Part shown: piece after piece, positions 33,467-42,855 of the stretch | Layout: each line of letters opens with the position of its first letter | Position numbering within the stretch: position 1 is the stretch's first letter | From: Tardiphaga robiniae | Lineage (GTDB): Bacteria > Pseudomonadota > Alphaproteobacteria > Rhizobiales > Xanthobacteraceae | Reading direction: 5' to 3' | NCBI RefSeq assembly: GCF_001618955.1 | Contig: NZ_LVYV01000045.1 | Coordinates: 273,645-337,644, forward strand | DNA: 64,000 bases | The notes under the pieces: generated by a model | What the model was told of the DNA's origin: nothing | The model's database searches: none | Seen by the model: the letters and a program-made list of their open reading frames with translations, nothing else | Position numbers and translations under genes: made by a program

Positions 33467-36400
33467 CTACATTGTGGTCGGACGCGGCGTGCCGTCATGG
33501 GGCGTCGCCGCCTCTTCATCGTCAGAACCACGCCGGACCGATTTCGCGGGCATGCGCTTCAGCACGAACACGTAGAACAGCGGCACGAACAGCACCGCGA
33601 GCACGGTGGCCGAGATCATTCCTCCAAGCACGCCCGTGCCGATGGCGTTCTGGCTACCGGCGCTGGCCCCGGTGGCGATCGCCAGCGGCGTCACGCCCAG
33701 AATGAAGGCCAGCGACGTCATCAGGATCGGCCGGAAGCGGATGAACGCTGCCTCGATGGCCGCCTCGCGCAATGACTTGCCCTCGGCATGCAGATCCTTG
33801 GCGAATTCGACGATCAGGATCGCATTCTTCGCTGACAGGCCGATAATGGCAATCAGACCGACCTTGAAGTAGATGTCGTTCGGCATGTCGCGCAGCATCA
33901 CCGCGAGCAGCGATCCGATGACGCCGAGCGGTACCACCAGCATCACCGACAGCGGGATCGACCAGCTCTCATACAGCGCTGCCAGCAGCAGGAACACGAA
34001 CAGCACGCTGAGCCCGAGCAGGAACGGCGCCTGATTGCCGGACTCGATCTCCTGCTGCGATTGCCCGGCCCATTGGAAGCCAAAGCCATCGGGCAGTTGT
34101 CCCACCAGCCGCTCCATCTCCTCGATCGCATCGCCGGATGAATAGCCCGGCGCCGCGTCGCCCGCGATGCGGATCGACGGATAGCCGTTGAAGCCAACCA
34201 CCTGCACCGGTCCCTTCGCCCATTCGGTGCGCGCGAAGGCCGCCAGCGGCACCATCCCGCCGCTGGCATTGCGGACATTCAGCCGCAGCAGATCGTCAGC
34301 CTGCATCCGCTTGCCGTCTTCTGCCTGCACGGTGACGCGCTGCATGCGACCGGCATTGGGGAAGTCGTTGATATAGGACGAGCCGAGACTGGCTGAAATT
34401 GTAGAGTTGATGTCCGCAAAGGACACGCCGAACGTGTTCGCCTTCTCGCGGTCAATTACGAGATTGAGTTGCGCCGAATTCGATAGCCCTTCAATGCGCA
34501 ACCCCGTAAGCACCGGGCTCTTGGCACCGGCAGCCATCAACTGACTTGCAGCAGCGGACAACGCCGCCGAACCGCGGCTGCTGCGATCCTGCAGACGGAA
34601 GGTGAAGCCGGTGGAATTACCCAGGCCTTCAATCGGAGGCGGCGACAGCGCAAAGGCCATGGCGTCGCCGATCTTGGCGAATTCACCGTTGACGCGATTG
34701 ACTATGGCCGGGGCGGAATCCTTCGATCCACGCTCACTCCAGTCCTTCAGCGTCGGGAATGCGATGCCCGAGCTCAGTCCATTGCCAGAGAAGCTGAAGC
34801 CCAGCACCGTGAACATGCTGGCGACGCCCGGCTCCTTCGCAAAGACGCTCTCGACCGTCTGCACCGATTGCAGCGTGCGGGTCTGGCTCGCCTCCGGCGG
34901 CGCCTGGATGTCGGTGATTACATAGCCCTGATCCTCGGTCGGCAGGAAGCTCGACGGCAGCCGCATATAGGCCCAGCCGAGACCGACCAGCAGCGCCAGA
35001 TAGACCACCATGACTCGGCCGGTGCGGCCGGTTGCCCAGCTAACGCTGGAACGATAGCGTTCCGCCAACGCGTCGAACTTGCGGTTGAACCAGCCGAAGA
35101 AGCCGCCCCTCGCGTGATAGCCCTTGGCGATCGGCTTCAGGAATGTCGCGCACAGTGCCGGCGTCAGCGTCAATGCAAGGAAACCCGAGAACAGGATCGA
35201 CACCACCATGGTGAGGCTGAACTGACGGTAGATGATACCGACCGCGCCGGGGAAGAACGCCATCGGCACGAACACCGCGGTCAGCACCAACGTGATGCCG
35301 ATGATGGCGCCGCTAATCTGTTGCATCGCCTTGATCGTGGCGGCGCGTGGAGACAGCCCTTCCTGCGCCATCAGGCGCTCGACATTTTCCACCACCACGA
35401 TGGCGTCATCGACAAGGATGCCGATCGCCAGCACCATGGCGAACATGGTCAATACATTGATCGAGAAACCGGTCGCGAACATCACCGCGCAAGTACCGAG
35501 CAGAGCGATCGGCACCACGATGGTCGGGATCAGCGTGTAGCGGATGTTCTGCAGAAACAGGAACATCACGATGAAGACCAGCGCCATCGCTTCGAGCAGC
35601 GTATGCAGTACCTTCTTGATCGATGCCTTCACGAACGGCGTCGTGTCATAAGGAATTTCGTAGGTCAGCCCCTTCGGGAAGAACTTTGACAGCTCCTTCA
35701 TCTTGGCGTTAACAGCATCGGAGGTCGCCAGCGCATTTCCCGTGGCCGACATCTGCACGCCGATGGCAGCTGCCGGCTTGCCGTTCAGGCGGCTGGCGAA
35801 ATTATAGTCCTCGCCGCCGACCTCGACACGCGCGACGTCGCGCAACCGCACCGACGAGCCATCGCGATTGGCGCGCAGCACGATGGCACCGAACTCATCG
35901 GGCGTGCCGAGCTGTCCCTTGACCAGAACCGGTGCGGAGACTTCCTGCGACACCGGATTGGGTGTCGCGCCGATGCGTCCGGCCGCGACCTGCGCATTCT
36001 GTGCGGTGATCGCTGCGGTGATGTCCGCCGCGGTCAGGCCGAGCCCGAGCATCTTGTCGGGATCGATCCACACCCGCATCGAGCGCTGGGTGCCGAACAA
36101 CTGCCCCTTGCCGACGCCGGGCACGCGGCGGATTTCGCTCAACACATTGCGCGTGATGTAGTCGCCAAGCGCGATACTATCCATACTGCCGTCGGTGGTC
36201 TGCATCGAGATGAACAGCAGGAAGGCGATCGAGCCTTCCTCGACGATGATGCCCTGCTGCGTCACCGCACGTGGCAGCCGCGATTCCACACGGCGGATGC
36301 GATTCTGCACATCCACCGTCGCCTGCGCGATCGTGGTGCCGGGCTGGAACGTGACGTCGATCTGGATTGCGCCGGTCGCATCCGCCGTGGATTCGAAATA

Positions 36401-36628
36401 CATCAGCCCAGGAATGCCGTTGAGCTGATCCTCGATCAGTCGCGTAACGCCCTGATAGATTTCCTCAGACGACGCGCCGGGATAGTTGGTGGAGATCGCG
36501 ATGCGCGGCGGTGCGATGTTCGGATATTGCGCGACCGGCAAATTCGGAATCGCCAGCGCACCAGCGATCATGATGAAGATGGCGATCACCCATGCGAAAA
36601 TCGGGCGCGCGATGAAGAAACTGGACAT
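33467..36628 (-). CDS. RND multidrug efflux pump, inner-membrane subunit (AcrB/MexB family)
   Basis: The 1053-residue protein is full length for HAE1-RND. It begins MSSFFIARPIFAWVIAIFIM, has the TM4 proton-relay Asp pair in GILVDDAIVVVENVERLMAQ, and later GLSAKNAILIVEFAKDLH. Large periplasmic porter loops carry IQIDVTFQPGTTIAQATVDVQNR-type sequence. It exports drugs or bile-salt-like amphiphiles by proton antiport with its adaptor encoded 11 bases upstream and an outer-membrane factor elsewhere. The divergent TetR gene at 38012 is the probable local repressor. No tolC-like gene is adjacent. Confidence 0.93.
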   Translation of the reverse strand: MSSFFIARPIFAWVIAIFIMIAGALAIPNLPVAQYPNIAPPRIAISTNYPGASSEEIYQGVTRLIEDQLNGIPGLMYFESTADATGAIQIDVTFQPGTTIAQATVDVQNRIRRVESRLPRAVTQQGIIVEEGSIAFLLFISMQTTDGSMDSIALGDYITRNVLSEIRRVPGVGKGQLFGTQRSMRVWIDPDKMLGLGLTAADITAAITAQNAQVAAGRIGATPNPVSQEVSAPVLVKGQLGTPDEFGAIVLRANRDGSSVRLRDVARVEVGGEDYNFASRLNGKPAAAIGVQMSATGNALATSDAVNAKMKELSKFFPKGLTYEIPYDTTPFVKASIKKVLHTLLEAMALVFIVMFLFLQNIRYTLIPTIVVPIALLGTCAVMFATGFSINVLTMFAMVLAIGILVDDAIVVVENVERLMAQEGLSPRAATIKAMQQISGAIIGITLVLTAVFVPMAFFPGAVGIIYRQFSLTMVVSILFSGFLALTLTPALCATFLKPIAKGYHARGGFFGWFNRKFDALAERYRSSVSWATGRTGRVMVVYLALLVGLGWAYMRLPSSFLPTEDQGYVITDIQAPPEASQTRTLQSVQTVESVFAKEPGVASMFTVLGFSFSGNGLSSGIAFPTLKDWSERGSKDSAPAIVNRVNGEFAKIGDAMAFALSPPPIEGLGNSTGFTFRLQDRSSRGSAALSAAASQLMAAGAKSPVLTGLRIEGLSNSAQLNLVIDREKANTFGVSFADINSTISASLGSSYINDFPNAGRMQRVTVQAEDGKRMQADDLLRLNVRNASGGMVPLAAFARTEWAKGPVQVVGFNGYPSIRIAGDAAPGYSSGDAIEEMERLVGQLPDGFGFQWAGQSQQEIESGNQAPFLLGLSVLFVFLLLAALYESWSIPLSVMLVVPLGVIGSLLAVMLRDMPNDIYFKVGLIAIIGLSAKNAILIVEFAKDLHAEGKSLREAAIEAAFIRFRPILMTSLAFILGVTPLAIATGASAGSQNAIGTGVLGGMISATVLAVLFVPLFYVFVLKRMPAKSVRRGSDDEEAATPHDGTPRPTTM

Positions 36629-36639
36629 CTGAATGAGCC

Positions 36640-37800
36640 TTACTTCGCCGGACCGGCGGCATCCGCCGACTGATTGCGCCAGGGTTTCGGATCGACGGTG
36701 GCGCCAGGCGCCAGCGTCTGGAAGCCCTCAACGACAACGCTGTCGCCGGCATTGAGCCCGTTCCCGATGATCCAGCGACCATTGACGAGACGCGACGGCG
36801 TCACGCTGCGCAATTCCGCCTTGCGCTCGGCATTGACGACATAGAGCTGCGCCTGACCGCCGGGATCGCGCTGCAGCGCGCGTTCGGGGACTGAAAGCGC
36901 ATCCCTCTGCTCGCCCTGCACGATCTGTACGCGCACATACATGCCGGGCAACAGATCGCCATCGGGATTGGGAAACTCGCCGCGCAGGGTGATCTGGCCG
37001 GTGGTGGCATCCACGGCCGCCTCCGAGAACAGTAACCGCCCGTCGTGCGCATATTCAGAACCGTCATCGAATTTGAGACGCACTTCCGCGGCATCGCGCC
37101 CTTGCTCCTTCGCATTCGCCTGCGCGGCGCGCTTCAGCGTCAGGAGTTCGTTCGCGGACTGCGTGAAGTCGGCATAGACGGGTTCGAGCTGCTGGATAGT
37201 AGCGAGGCTCTCGCTGCCGCCGACGCTGACCAGTGCGCCTTCGGTGATCAACGCACGTCCGATGCGGCCGGTGATCGGCGCGCGCACGTCGGTGTATTGC
37301 AGATCGAGCTGTGCGGCTTCGAGGCCCGCTCGTGCTGAGGCTTCATCGGCCTCGGCCTGTGCGAGTTCGGCAACGGCGCGGTCGTAGAGCTGCCCGGTGG
37401 TGACGTCTCGTTCTTTCAATTGGGTCTGGCGATCCGCCTGCTGCTTGGCCAGCACGCGCGTGGCGTCCGCACGCTGCAGCGCCGCTTTGGCGCTGTTGAC
37501 GCGTACGCGGAACGGCGCGGGATCGATGCGGTACAGCACGTCCCCCTCGCGAACGATGGTGCCCTGCTTGAACACGCGCTCGACAAGGATGCCGGCAACC
37601 CGCGGCCGCACCTCGGCGATCCGCGTCGGCGCGATCCGGCCGGGAAGATCGTTGATGATCCGTAGCGTCTCCGGCGCTACTGTCACCACGCTGACCGCCG
37701 TAGCTGGCGGCGCCTGCTCGGCTCCCGCCTGTTTACCATCACCGCACCCGGCGAGCGTCAGCGCAATTGCCAGCACGCCGGCGGCCCGGACATAAAACAT
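36640..37800 (-). CDS. RND efflux adaptor lipoprotein (AcrA/MexA family)
   Basis: The 386-residue protein has a lipoprotein signal (MFYVRAAGVLAIALTLAGC, lipobox LAGC), the hybrid motif DLPGRIAPTRIAEVRPRVAG, an alpha-hairpin and lipoyl halves (REGDVLYRIDPAPF), and a barrel domain ending in GDSVVVEGFQTLAPG. It links the pump to the outer membrane. An in-frame ATG nine codons upstream is possible. It forms a two-gene operon with the pump and lies divergent from a TetR gene, with an operator candidate between. Confidence 0.92.
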   Translation of the reverse strand: MFYVRAAGVLAIALTLAGCGDGKQAGAEQAPPATAVSVVTVAPETLRIINDLPGRIAPTRIAEVRPRVAGILVERVFKQGTIVREGDVLYRIDPAPFRVRVNSAKAALQRADATRVLAKQQADRQTQLKERDVTTGQLYDRAVAELAQAEADEASARAGLEAAQLDLQYTDVRAPITGRIGRALITEGALVSVGGSESLATIQQLEPVYADFTQSANELLTLKRAAQANAKEQGRDAAEVRLKFDDGSEYAHDGRLLFSEAAVDATTGQITLRGEFPNPDGDLLPGMYVRVQIVQGEQRDALSVPERALQRDPGGQAQLYVVNAERKAELRSVTPSRLVNGRWIIGNGLNAGDSVVVEGFQTLAPGATVDPKPWRNQSADAAGPAK

Positions 37801-37899
37801 CGACGTATCAAACACTTGTATCACCATGGATTGGATGGGCTGGAACCGCCGATGGCGTTCAGGCACAGGGAACAAATCCGACTCGGGAGTCAGACATTA

Positions 37900-37923
37900 A
37901 ACATACCGCGCGGTCGGTTTGTT
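37900..37923. promoter_or_regulatory. TetR-type operator candidate of the first RND system
   Basis: AACATACCG (37900-37908), six bases (CGCGGT), and CGGTTTGTT (37915-37923) form an inverted repeat with one mismatch, in a 24-base span between the divergent adaptor gene and TetR gene. The A/T-rich flanks (TTAA) fit a promoter region. Confidence 0.55.
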
Positions 37924-38011
37924 AACAATATCTTCTTTCGCATCGCAGCAATACGGGCGGTCAAAGCTGATTGCGCTTGCCAGTACGAATGACGCTCGGC
38001 CAGATGCCCCG

Positions 38012-38566
38012 ATGAACGAAGGCTATGAACGCAAGAAGCAGCCCGAGCTGGTGCGGCGAACCCTGATCGACTGCGCGGCACGCCTCGCCACCGAACGTGG
38101 CCTGCAGGCCGTCACCGTGCAGGCGGTGGCGGATGCCGCGGGTGTCACCAAAGGCGGGCTGTTTCACCACTTTCCGAACAAGGAGAAGTTGATCGACGCG
38201 GTCCTCAAAGACCAGATCGACAAGTTCGACGCCGCTATCGAAGCGACGCTCGCGCATGATGGCGAACGCTATGGCTGCTTTACGCGTGCCTACGTCATTG
38301 CGACGTTCTCGATGGCCGAATTCGCTCCTGCCCTCGAATCGACCTGCGTCGCGCTGCTCACCGATCCGGTCGCACGCACGCATTGGTCGGATTGGCTGCG
38401 CGCCCGCCTGCAGCGCCATCACGCCACCGATGCAGCGCCCGAGCTTGAGATCGTCCGCTATGCCGCCGACGGCGTCTGGCTCGCAGATCTGCAACAACTG
38501 CCGGCAGATCTGCGCATGGATCGTGATCAGCTGCGCACGCGATTGATCGGACTGGCGACCGAGTAA
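38012..38566 (+). CDS. TetR/AcrR family regulator, divergent from the first RND operon
   Basis: The 184-residue protein starts MNEGYERKKQPELVRR and has the HTH segment ERGLQAVTVQAVADAAGVTK, GGLFHHFPNKEKLIDAVL. The C-terminal half is helical (TetR_C_like) with EFAPALESTCVALLTDPVAR. By position it should repress the AcrAB-type pair at 33467-37800. Effector unknown. An earlier start at 37919 would overlap the operator candidate. Confidence 0.88.
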   Translation: MNEGYERKKQPELVRRTLIDCAARLATERGLQAVTVQAVADAAGVTKGGLFHHFPNKEKLIDAVLKDQIDKFDAAIEATLAHDGERYGCFTRAYVIATFSMAEFAPALESTCVALLTDPVARTHWSDWLRARLQRHHATDAAPELEIVRYAADGVWLADLQQLPADLRMDRDQLRTRLIGLATE

Positions 38567-38601
38567 ATCGCACCTTGTTGGCGATCCGGACGCAGCGAAG
38601 C

Positions 38602-39120
38602 CTAACCTGGCAGTGCCGCCGCCATCTCGGCTAGCTTTTCAATCGTGTTCATGTTGCGCGCTGTACCGGCGCTCGCAGCCTTGATCTTCAGCTTCGACGT
38701 GCCCATGCCTTGGCCGTAATGGACATAGATCTCGCGCTTGCCGAGCGCCATCTCTTCATCCTTCTGCCCGCTCACGCCATCGAGCACATCCTTCGGCAGT
38801 GCTCTGTCGAGAAAGATTGCCACCATGCGGTTCGGCGCGGCTTTCGGAAATGGATTGCCCTTCAGCACGGCTGCCATCTCGGCCGCCGTCCGCACCAGCA
38901 CGCCGACCGGCTTGCCCGCATAGGCCAGCAGCCGTTTGTCGAGCGCGGCTTTCACGGCATTCTCCGACGCCTTGCTGGTGAACACAACATTACCGCTGGC
39001 GATATAGGTCTTCACGTCAGCGAAGCCGGCATCCTCGCACATGGCTTTCAGTTCGGTCATCGGCAGCTTGCCGGTGCCGCCCACATTCACAGCACGCAGC
39101 AGCGCCACATAGGCCGTCAT
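38602..39120 (-). CDS. DUF1697 protein
   Basis: The 172-residue protein begins MTAYVALLRAVNVGGTGKLP and continues MTELKAMCEDAGFADVKTYIASGNVVF in outline, the DUF1697 signature. The C-terminus has MGTSKLKIKAASAGTARNMNT, also conserved. The fold is a small alpha-beta domain of unknown role. It stands convergent with the TetR gene (36-base gap). Confidence 0.88.
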   Translation of the reverse strand: MTAYVALLRAVNVGGTGKLPMTELKAMCEDAGFADVKTYIASGNVVFTSKASENAVKAALDKRLLAYAGKPVGVLVRTAAEMAAVLKGNPFPKAAPNRMVAIFLDRALPKDVLDGVSGQKDEEMALGKREIYVHYGQGMGTSKLKIKAASAGTARNMNTIEKLAEMAAALPG

Positions 39121-39286
39121 CACTTGACCTCACCCGTCACAGCGCATCGCTCGCCCCAAAATGACGCGACGATGGCTACGAATTCGCTGTATCATGCACA
39201 CTCGGTAAGTCAGCACCGCTTTTGCCGGTGATGTCGTAGCGCGCATCTTGCCCTATCTCCAAGTCATCAATGACGTGAGACGCCCG

Positions 39287-39757
39287 ATGACCGACGCGAC
39301 GATATCTGCAGTTCCGCCGGCTGCACTGGACGACAACTTCTTCATCCTTCTGATCAGTAGCTATGCGCGCACCGTGGGCAAGCCGCTCCTCAGCGGCAAT
39401 CAGGATGCGGCTTGGCTCTATGGCGAGGCACCGTTCGCCGTCCTCGCGCACAGCACCGCGGCCGATCCCATTTTCGTCTATGCCAATCGCACCGCGCAAT
39501 CTTGCTTCGAATATAAGTGGGACGAATTCGTCACCATCCCGTCGCGCCTGTCGGCGGAAGCGCCGAACCGCGACGAACGCCAGCGCCTGCTCGACGCGGT
39601 CGCGCGCAACGGCTTCATCGACAATTATCGCGGGTTGCGGATCGCGAAGTCCGGCCGGCGCTTCTGGATCGAAGGTGGCATCGTCTGGGAACTGAGAGAC
39701 GAGAATGGCGAGCGACACGGTCAGGCGGCGCTGTTCACGTCATGGACGGATGTGTGA
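39287..39757 (+). CDS. MEKHLA-domain protein
   Basis: The 156-residue product carries the MEKHLA/PAS-like pattern: DDNFFILLISSYARTVGKPL, LYGEAPFAVLAHSTAADPIFVYANRTAQSCFEYKWDEF in outline and GLRIAKSGRRFWIEGGIVWEL. It is a PAS-related single domain found in bacteria and plants; ligand unknown. The start is taken as MTDATISAVP; an alternative TTG upstream is weaker. Confidence 0.85.
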   Translation: MTDATISAVPPAALDDNFFILLISSYARTVGKPLLSGNQDAAWLYGEAPFAVLAHSTAADPIFVYANRTAQSCFEYKWDEFVTIPSRLSAEAPNRDERQRLLDAVARNGFIDNYRGLRIAKSGRRFWIEGGIVWELRDENGERHGQAALFTSWTDV

Positions 39758-39792
39758 GCGCGGCAGCTACGACGTCGTCAGCGCACCGCTCT

Positions 39793-40290
39793 CTACCTGA
39801 CGCGCTCGACAGCGTCGCCAATCGCCACTTCACCGCCCTCTATGATCCGCGCCGTGATGCCGCCATGGCCGCGCACGGCGTTGTAACCGCCGGGGCCGAG
39901 CACGTGCTCCATGCGGCTGCACGGTGCGCAATCGCCGGAGATTTCGAGCAGCGCCGCGCCGAGACGAACCCGACGATCTTTCAGCGCCAGCAGATTGATC
40001 CCTGACGTCACGATATTCCGACGCAATAGCTCAGGCGCGATCACGCTCCGGCCGAGAAACGCCGCGATGGCCGCGAGATCCTCCGCTGCGATCAACGTGA
40101 CCTGCCGCGGCCCGTCATGCGTCGTGTCATACCGATCGCCGGCGATGCCGCGCTGCGCGACCAACCCCACCGACCACGGCGTGAGCATTGTGGCCCGGCG
40201 CGCAGGTCGCAGGCCGAGCCACGTCACCCACCCCGGGCGCATCGGAGCGGCCAGCAATCGACCGAGCGGACTGTCAGATGGGAATGTCAC
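39793..40290 (-). CDS. MOSC-domain protein
   Basis: The 165-residue protein has the MOSC features: GLVAQRGIAGDRYDTTHDGP, RQVTLIAAEDLAAIAAFLG, ELLRRNIVTSGINLLALKD and the conserved Cys in GDCAPCSRMEHVLGPGGYNA. MOSC domains handle sulfur or molybdenum-cofactor compounds (as in YiiM/mARC). This is a stand-alone short form. It is convergent with the MEKHLA gene (35-base gap). Confidence 0.9.
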   Translation of the reverse strand: MTFPSDSPLGRLLAAPMRPGWVTWLGLRPARRATMLTPWSVGLVAQRGIAGDRYDTTHDGPRQVTLIAAEDLAAIAAFLGRSVIAPELLRRNIVTSGINLLALKDRRVRLGAALLEISGDCAPCSRMEHVLGPGGYNAVRGHGGITARIIEGGEVAIGDAVERVR

Positions 40291-40390
40291 AATTTACTCC
40301 CGACATATCGACGATCACGCTTTCGTCGCTCGCGGCCTTGCGTCGCCACTCCGCCCTTAAACCACCACATGATTTCAGCTATAGAACATC

Positions 40391-41008
40391 ATGACGGTTT
40401 TACGACAGCAACGATTCCAATGGCGATTGATCGCTCCGCTTCCGGCATTTGCCGCGCTGCTGCTCGCACCTGGCCTCGCCATTCATTGGGGTTTTCTGCC
40501 GTTCGAATATCGCATCCCCGCCTTGCTGCTCGTCTCTGTGCTGTGTATCGCGCTGTGCCGGCTGGCCGGCTTCTCTGTCGCGGAACTCGGCCTCAGCCGT
40601 CCCTCTGACATCAGGCACTGGCTGTTCTGTGCCGCGATCACGGCAGGCATTGCGGCGATCATGGTCGCGCAAACGCGGTTCCTGACCTTCGACCACAAGC
40701 CACCGGTCTGGCTCAGCTTTGCGCCATTCTATGTCCTGGTCTCGAGTCCTTGCCAGGAAGTCGTGTGCCGATCGATTCCGAAACTGATGATCGACCGGTT
40801 GCAGGTCAAACCGTGGACCTACGTGATCTATTCCTCGGCGGTGTTCTCGCTGATCCATGTCGCCTATGGCGACAGCATCCTGATGCTCAACACGTTTCTG
40901 GTCGGCATCGTCTGGGGCGTTGCCTATCTGCGGATGCGGAACATCTGGCCGGTGATCCTGTCGCATGCCGCGATCGGCACGCTGGCCTTCTCGCTCGGGC
41001 TGGCCTGA
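40391..41008 (+). CDS. CPBP-family intramembrane protease homologue (atypical QExxxR motif)
   Basis: The 205-residue protein has about six membrane segments and the CPBP (Rce1-like) motifs: SSPCQEVVCRSIP with Gln122-Glu123-Arg127 in place of the usual EExxxR, FSLIHVAYGD with His156, and SHAAIGTLAF with His192. The first catalytic Glu is therefore Gln, a variant also seen in other bacterial subgroups. It might be a peptidase, a bacteriocin-immunity-like factor or a non-catalytic membrane protein. Isolated gene with no partner evident. Confidence 0.8.
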   Translation: MTVLRQQRFQWRLIAPLPAFAALLLAPGLAIHWGFLPFEYRIPALLLVSVLCIALCRLAGFSVAELGLSRPSDIRHWLFCAAITAGIAAIMVAQTRFLTFDHKPPVWLSFAPFYVLVSSPCQEVVCRSIPKLMIDRLQVKPWTYVIYSSAVFSLIHVAYGDSILMLNTFLVGIVWGVAYLRMRNIWPVILSHAAIGTLAFSLGLA

Positions 41009-41025
41009 TTCAGATTTGCCTGAGC

Positions 41026-41319
41026 CTAGCGATCGTATCCGCCGCCGAAGCTGCTCTTGATCTGATGCAGCAGCGTCAGCACCCAGCATAGCGCGAAGGC
41101 TCCCGCGAGCCCGTAGGCCGTGCGGCGATCGATCACCGACAGGCCGGTCCAGAGATAGATGCGATAGAGCCAGAGGCCGGCAAGACCGACGCCCAATAAG
41201 CACACCAGCAGTTTGACGAAGCGCGCATTGGCCACACCTACCGCGGCAAACAGGACGGTCAGCGGCACCAGAAACAACTGGCAGATGGCGATCAGGCTCT
41301 CGTTCACAGGCAACTCCAC
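41026..41319 (-). CDS. Small membrane protein, three helices
   Basis: The 97-residue protein has three hydrophobic segments (about residues 8-28, 33-52 and 66-86), with a charged loop YLWTGLSVIDRRTAYG between the last two. I do not recognise a family. It is convergent with the CPBP gene (17-base gap). G/C third-position bias supports coding. Confidence 0.62.
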   Translation of the reverse strand: MELPVNESLIAICQLFLVPLTVLFAAVGVANARFVKLLVCLLGVGLAGLWLYRIYLWTGLSVIDRRTAYGLAGAFALCWVLTLLHQIKSSFGGGYDR

Positions 41320-41443
41320 GGCGACTCAGAGCCGGAAGTTTAGGCGGCCAATTTCAAACAAATGGTTGCGGAAGCATGCGGCAGAAAATCGCTGTCATGG
41401 TCGAGCGTCATGAACCCGCTCACTCCCGCCGCGACAAAGGATC

Positions 41444-41917
41444 ATGACCCCGTCCTTGCCTCGCGACCTCCGCACCCTCACCGCATCACTCACCGCTGCC
41501 ATGATGATGTTGGCCGCGCTCACATTACACGCAGCAGCACAACAGCCCTGCACCACCGACCCGCTCGCCCAATATGCCGAGGTGCGATCCACGCTTGCCG
41601 ACGTCGCCAGACGCGATCTGCGGGGCCGTCATTATTACGAAATCACTTTCAAAACGGCGTTCGACGGCGTCATCGTGCCGGATTCCTAACGCGCCAGATA
41701 TCCCGAAGACATGACGTTCGTGCTGCAACACCAGTTCGAGCGACTGAACGTCACCGCGGATCGCTTCAGCGTCAACCTGTGGTTCAAGGGGATCAAGTCG
41801 CGCGTCACGGTGCCGTTCAACGCCGTCACCTATTTCGTTGACCCGTCGGTGAATGACCGGCGCGAATTCAACGTGGGTACGCCGGCGCGCACCTGCAACA
41901 GACCGCAGTCAGGCTAG
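41444..41917 (+). pseudogene. Exported SspB-like protein, split by an in-frame TAA
   Basis: The first part (81 codons) has a signal peptide (LRTLTASLTAAMMMLAALTLHAAAQ) and then RSTLADVARRDLRGRHYYEITFKTAFDGV. After the TAA at 41687-41689 the same frame continues RARYPEDMTFVLQHQFERLNV, VPFNAVTYFVDPSVN. Read through, this is the SspB (ClpXP specificity-enhancing factor, DUF1321) domain: HxYITF, D...R-x-x-Y-P-x-x-M-T-x-V-L-Q-H-Q-F, F-x-V-x-L-x-F and VPFxAxTxFxDPSV. The frame is unbroken on both sides, so one nonsense change explains it. An exported SspB-like protein is unusual, as SspB normally works in the cytoplasm. Confidence 0.8.
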
Positions 41918-41922
41918 GCTGA

Positions 41923-42774
41923 TCAGAAGCACATATTGGTAACAACGTTGCCGCGCTTGTCCTTGAGCACATAAGGGCACTTGATCCGTTCCAGCGCCTT
42001 CTTCGCATCGTCGTCGCCGAGCGCCGCGGCCTTCTCGTAATAGGCTTTCGCGGCATCCTTATCCGACGGGCCACCGCGGCCGCTTTGCGCGAATGCACCC
42101 ACGCGCTCCAATGCGCCCGCATGGTTCTGCGCCGCCGCCTTTTCAAACAGTCCCCGCGCCGCGACATCGTCCTTGGCACCGCCGATGCCTTCCGACAGCA
42201 TCATGCCGAGCTGATACTGCGCCTCGGCATTGGTCTCCGCGGATTTCGCCAGCAATTGTCGCGCACGCACCGGGTCTGATCCTGCGCCTGCACCACCGGA
42301 CAGCGCTGCCAGATTACTGACGCCACGCGGATTGCCGGCTTCGGCCGCGCGCTCGAACAGCTTGCGCGCTTGCGCCTCGTCGCGCGCCACGCCCGTCCCG
42401 TTGCCATAGGCAACGCCGAGCTCGACCATGGCCGAGGTGCTGCCTTTGTCTGCCGCCTTGCGCCATGCCGCGAGCGCCTCCTCAAGCTGTGCATTGGCCG
42501 CGTAAGCGCGTCCAAGCTGGAACATCGCACGGCGCGAGCTGCTGGATGCGGTCCGGCAGAACTTGATGGCGGTGGCGATGTCGGCTTTCGCTATGTCAGC
42601 GACGCCCTTCACATCGGCAGGCTTGTCGGGATCGGCAGGATCGGCCGCGAGGCGATCGCACAGGACCAGATCGGCGGATTGGGCCTGCACGCGCACCGGC
42701 GCGGACAGCACAGCCAGTCCGACGGCGATGCCGAGCAAACAGATCAGAGGCGTCGCGCCGATACGCTGGGTCAT
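41923..42774 (-). CDS. Exported Sel1/TPR-repeat protein
   Basis: The 283-residue protein has a signal peptide (TQRIGATPLICLLGIAVGLAVLSAPVRVQAQ) and about five Sel1-like repeats: AMFQLGRAYAANAQLEEALA, AMVELGVAYGNGTGVARDEA, AQYQLGMMLSEGIGGAKDDV and ALERVGAFAQSGRGG. The last part has two Cys (RIKCPYVLKDKRGNVVTNMCF). Sel1 repeats mediate protein contact in the periplasm or envelope. The start MTQRIG is chosen over one 12 codons upstream. Confidence 0.85.
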   Translation of the reverse strand: MTQRIGATPLICLLGIAVGLAVLSAPVRVQAQSADLVLCDRLAADPADPDKPADVKGVADIAKADIATAIKFCRTASSSSRRAMFQLGRAYAANAQLEEALAAWRKAADKGSTSAMVELGVAYGNGTGVARDEAQARKLFERAAEAGNPRGVSNLAALSGGAGAGSDPVRARQLLAKSAETNAEAQYQLGMMLSEGIGGAKDDVAARGLFEKAAAQNHAGALERVGAFAQSGRGGPSDKDAAKAYYEKAAALGDDDAKKALERIKCPYVLKDKRGNVVTNMCF

Positions 42775-42855
42775 GGATTTGTCGCCACCTGTGTCATTCG
42801 CCGGTGACATTAGGGACAGGCGCGCACCCCATCAAGCCGTGCGCCAGTCTGGAAC

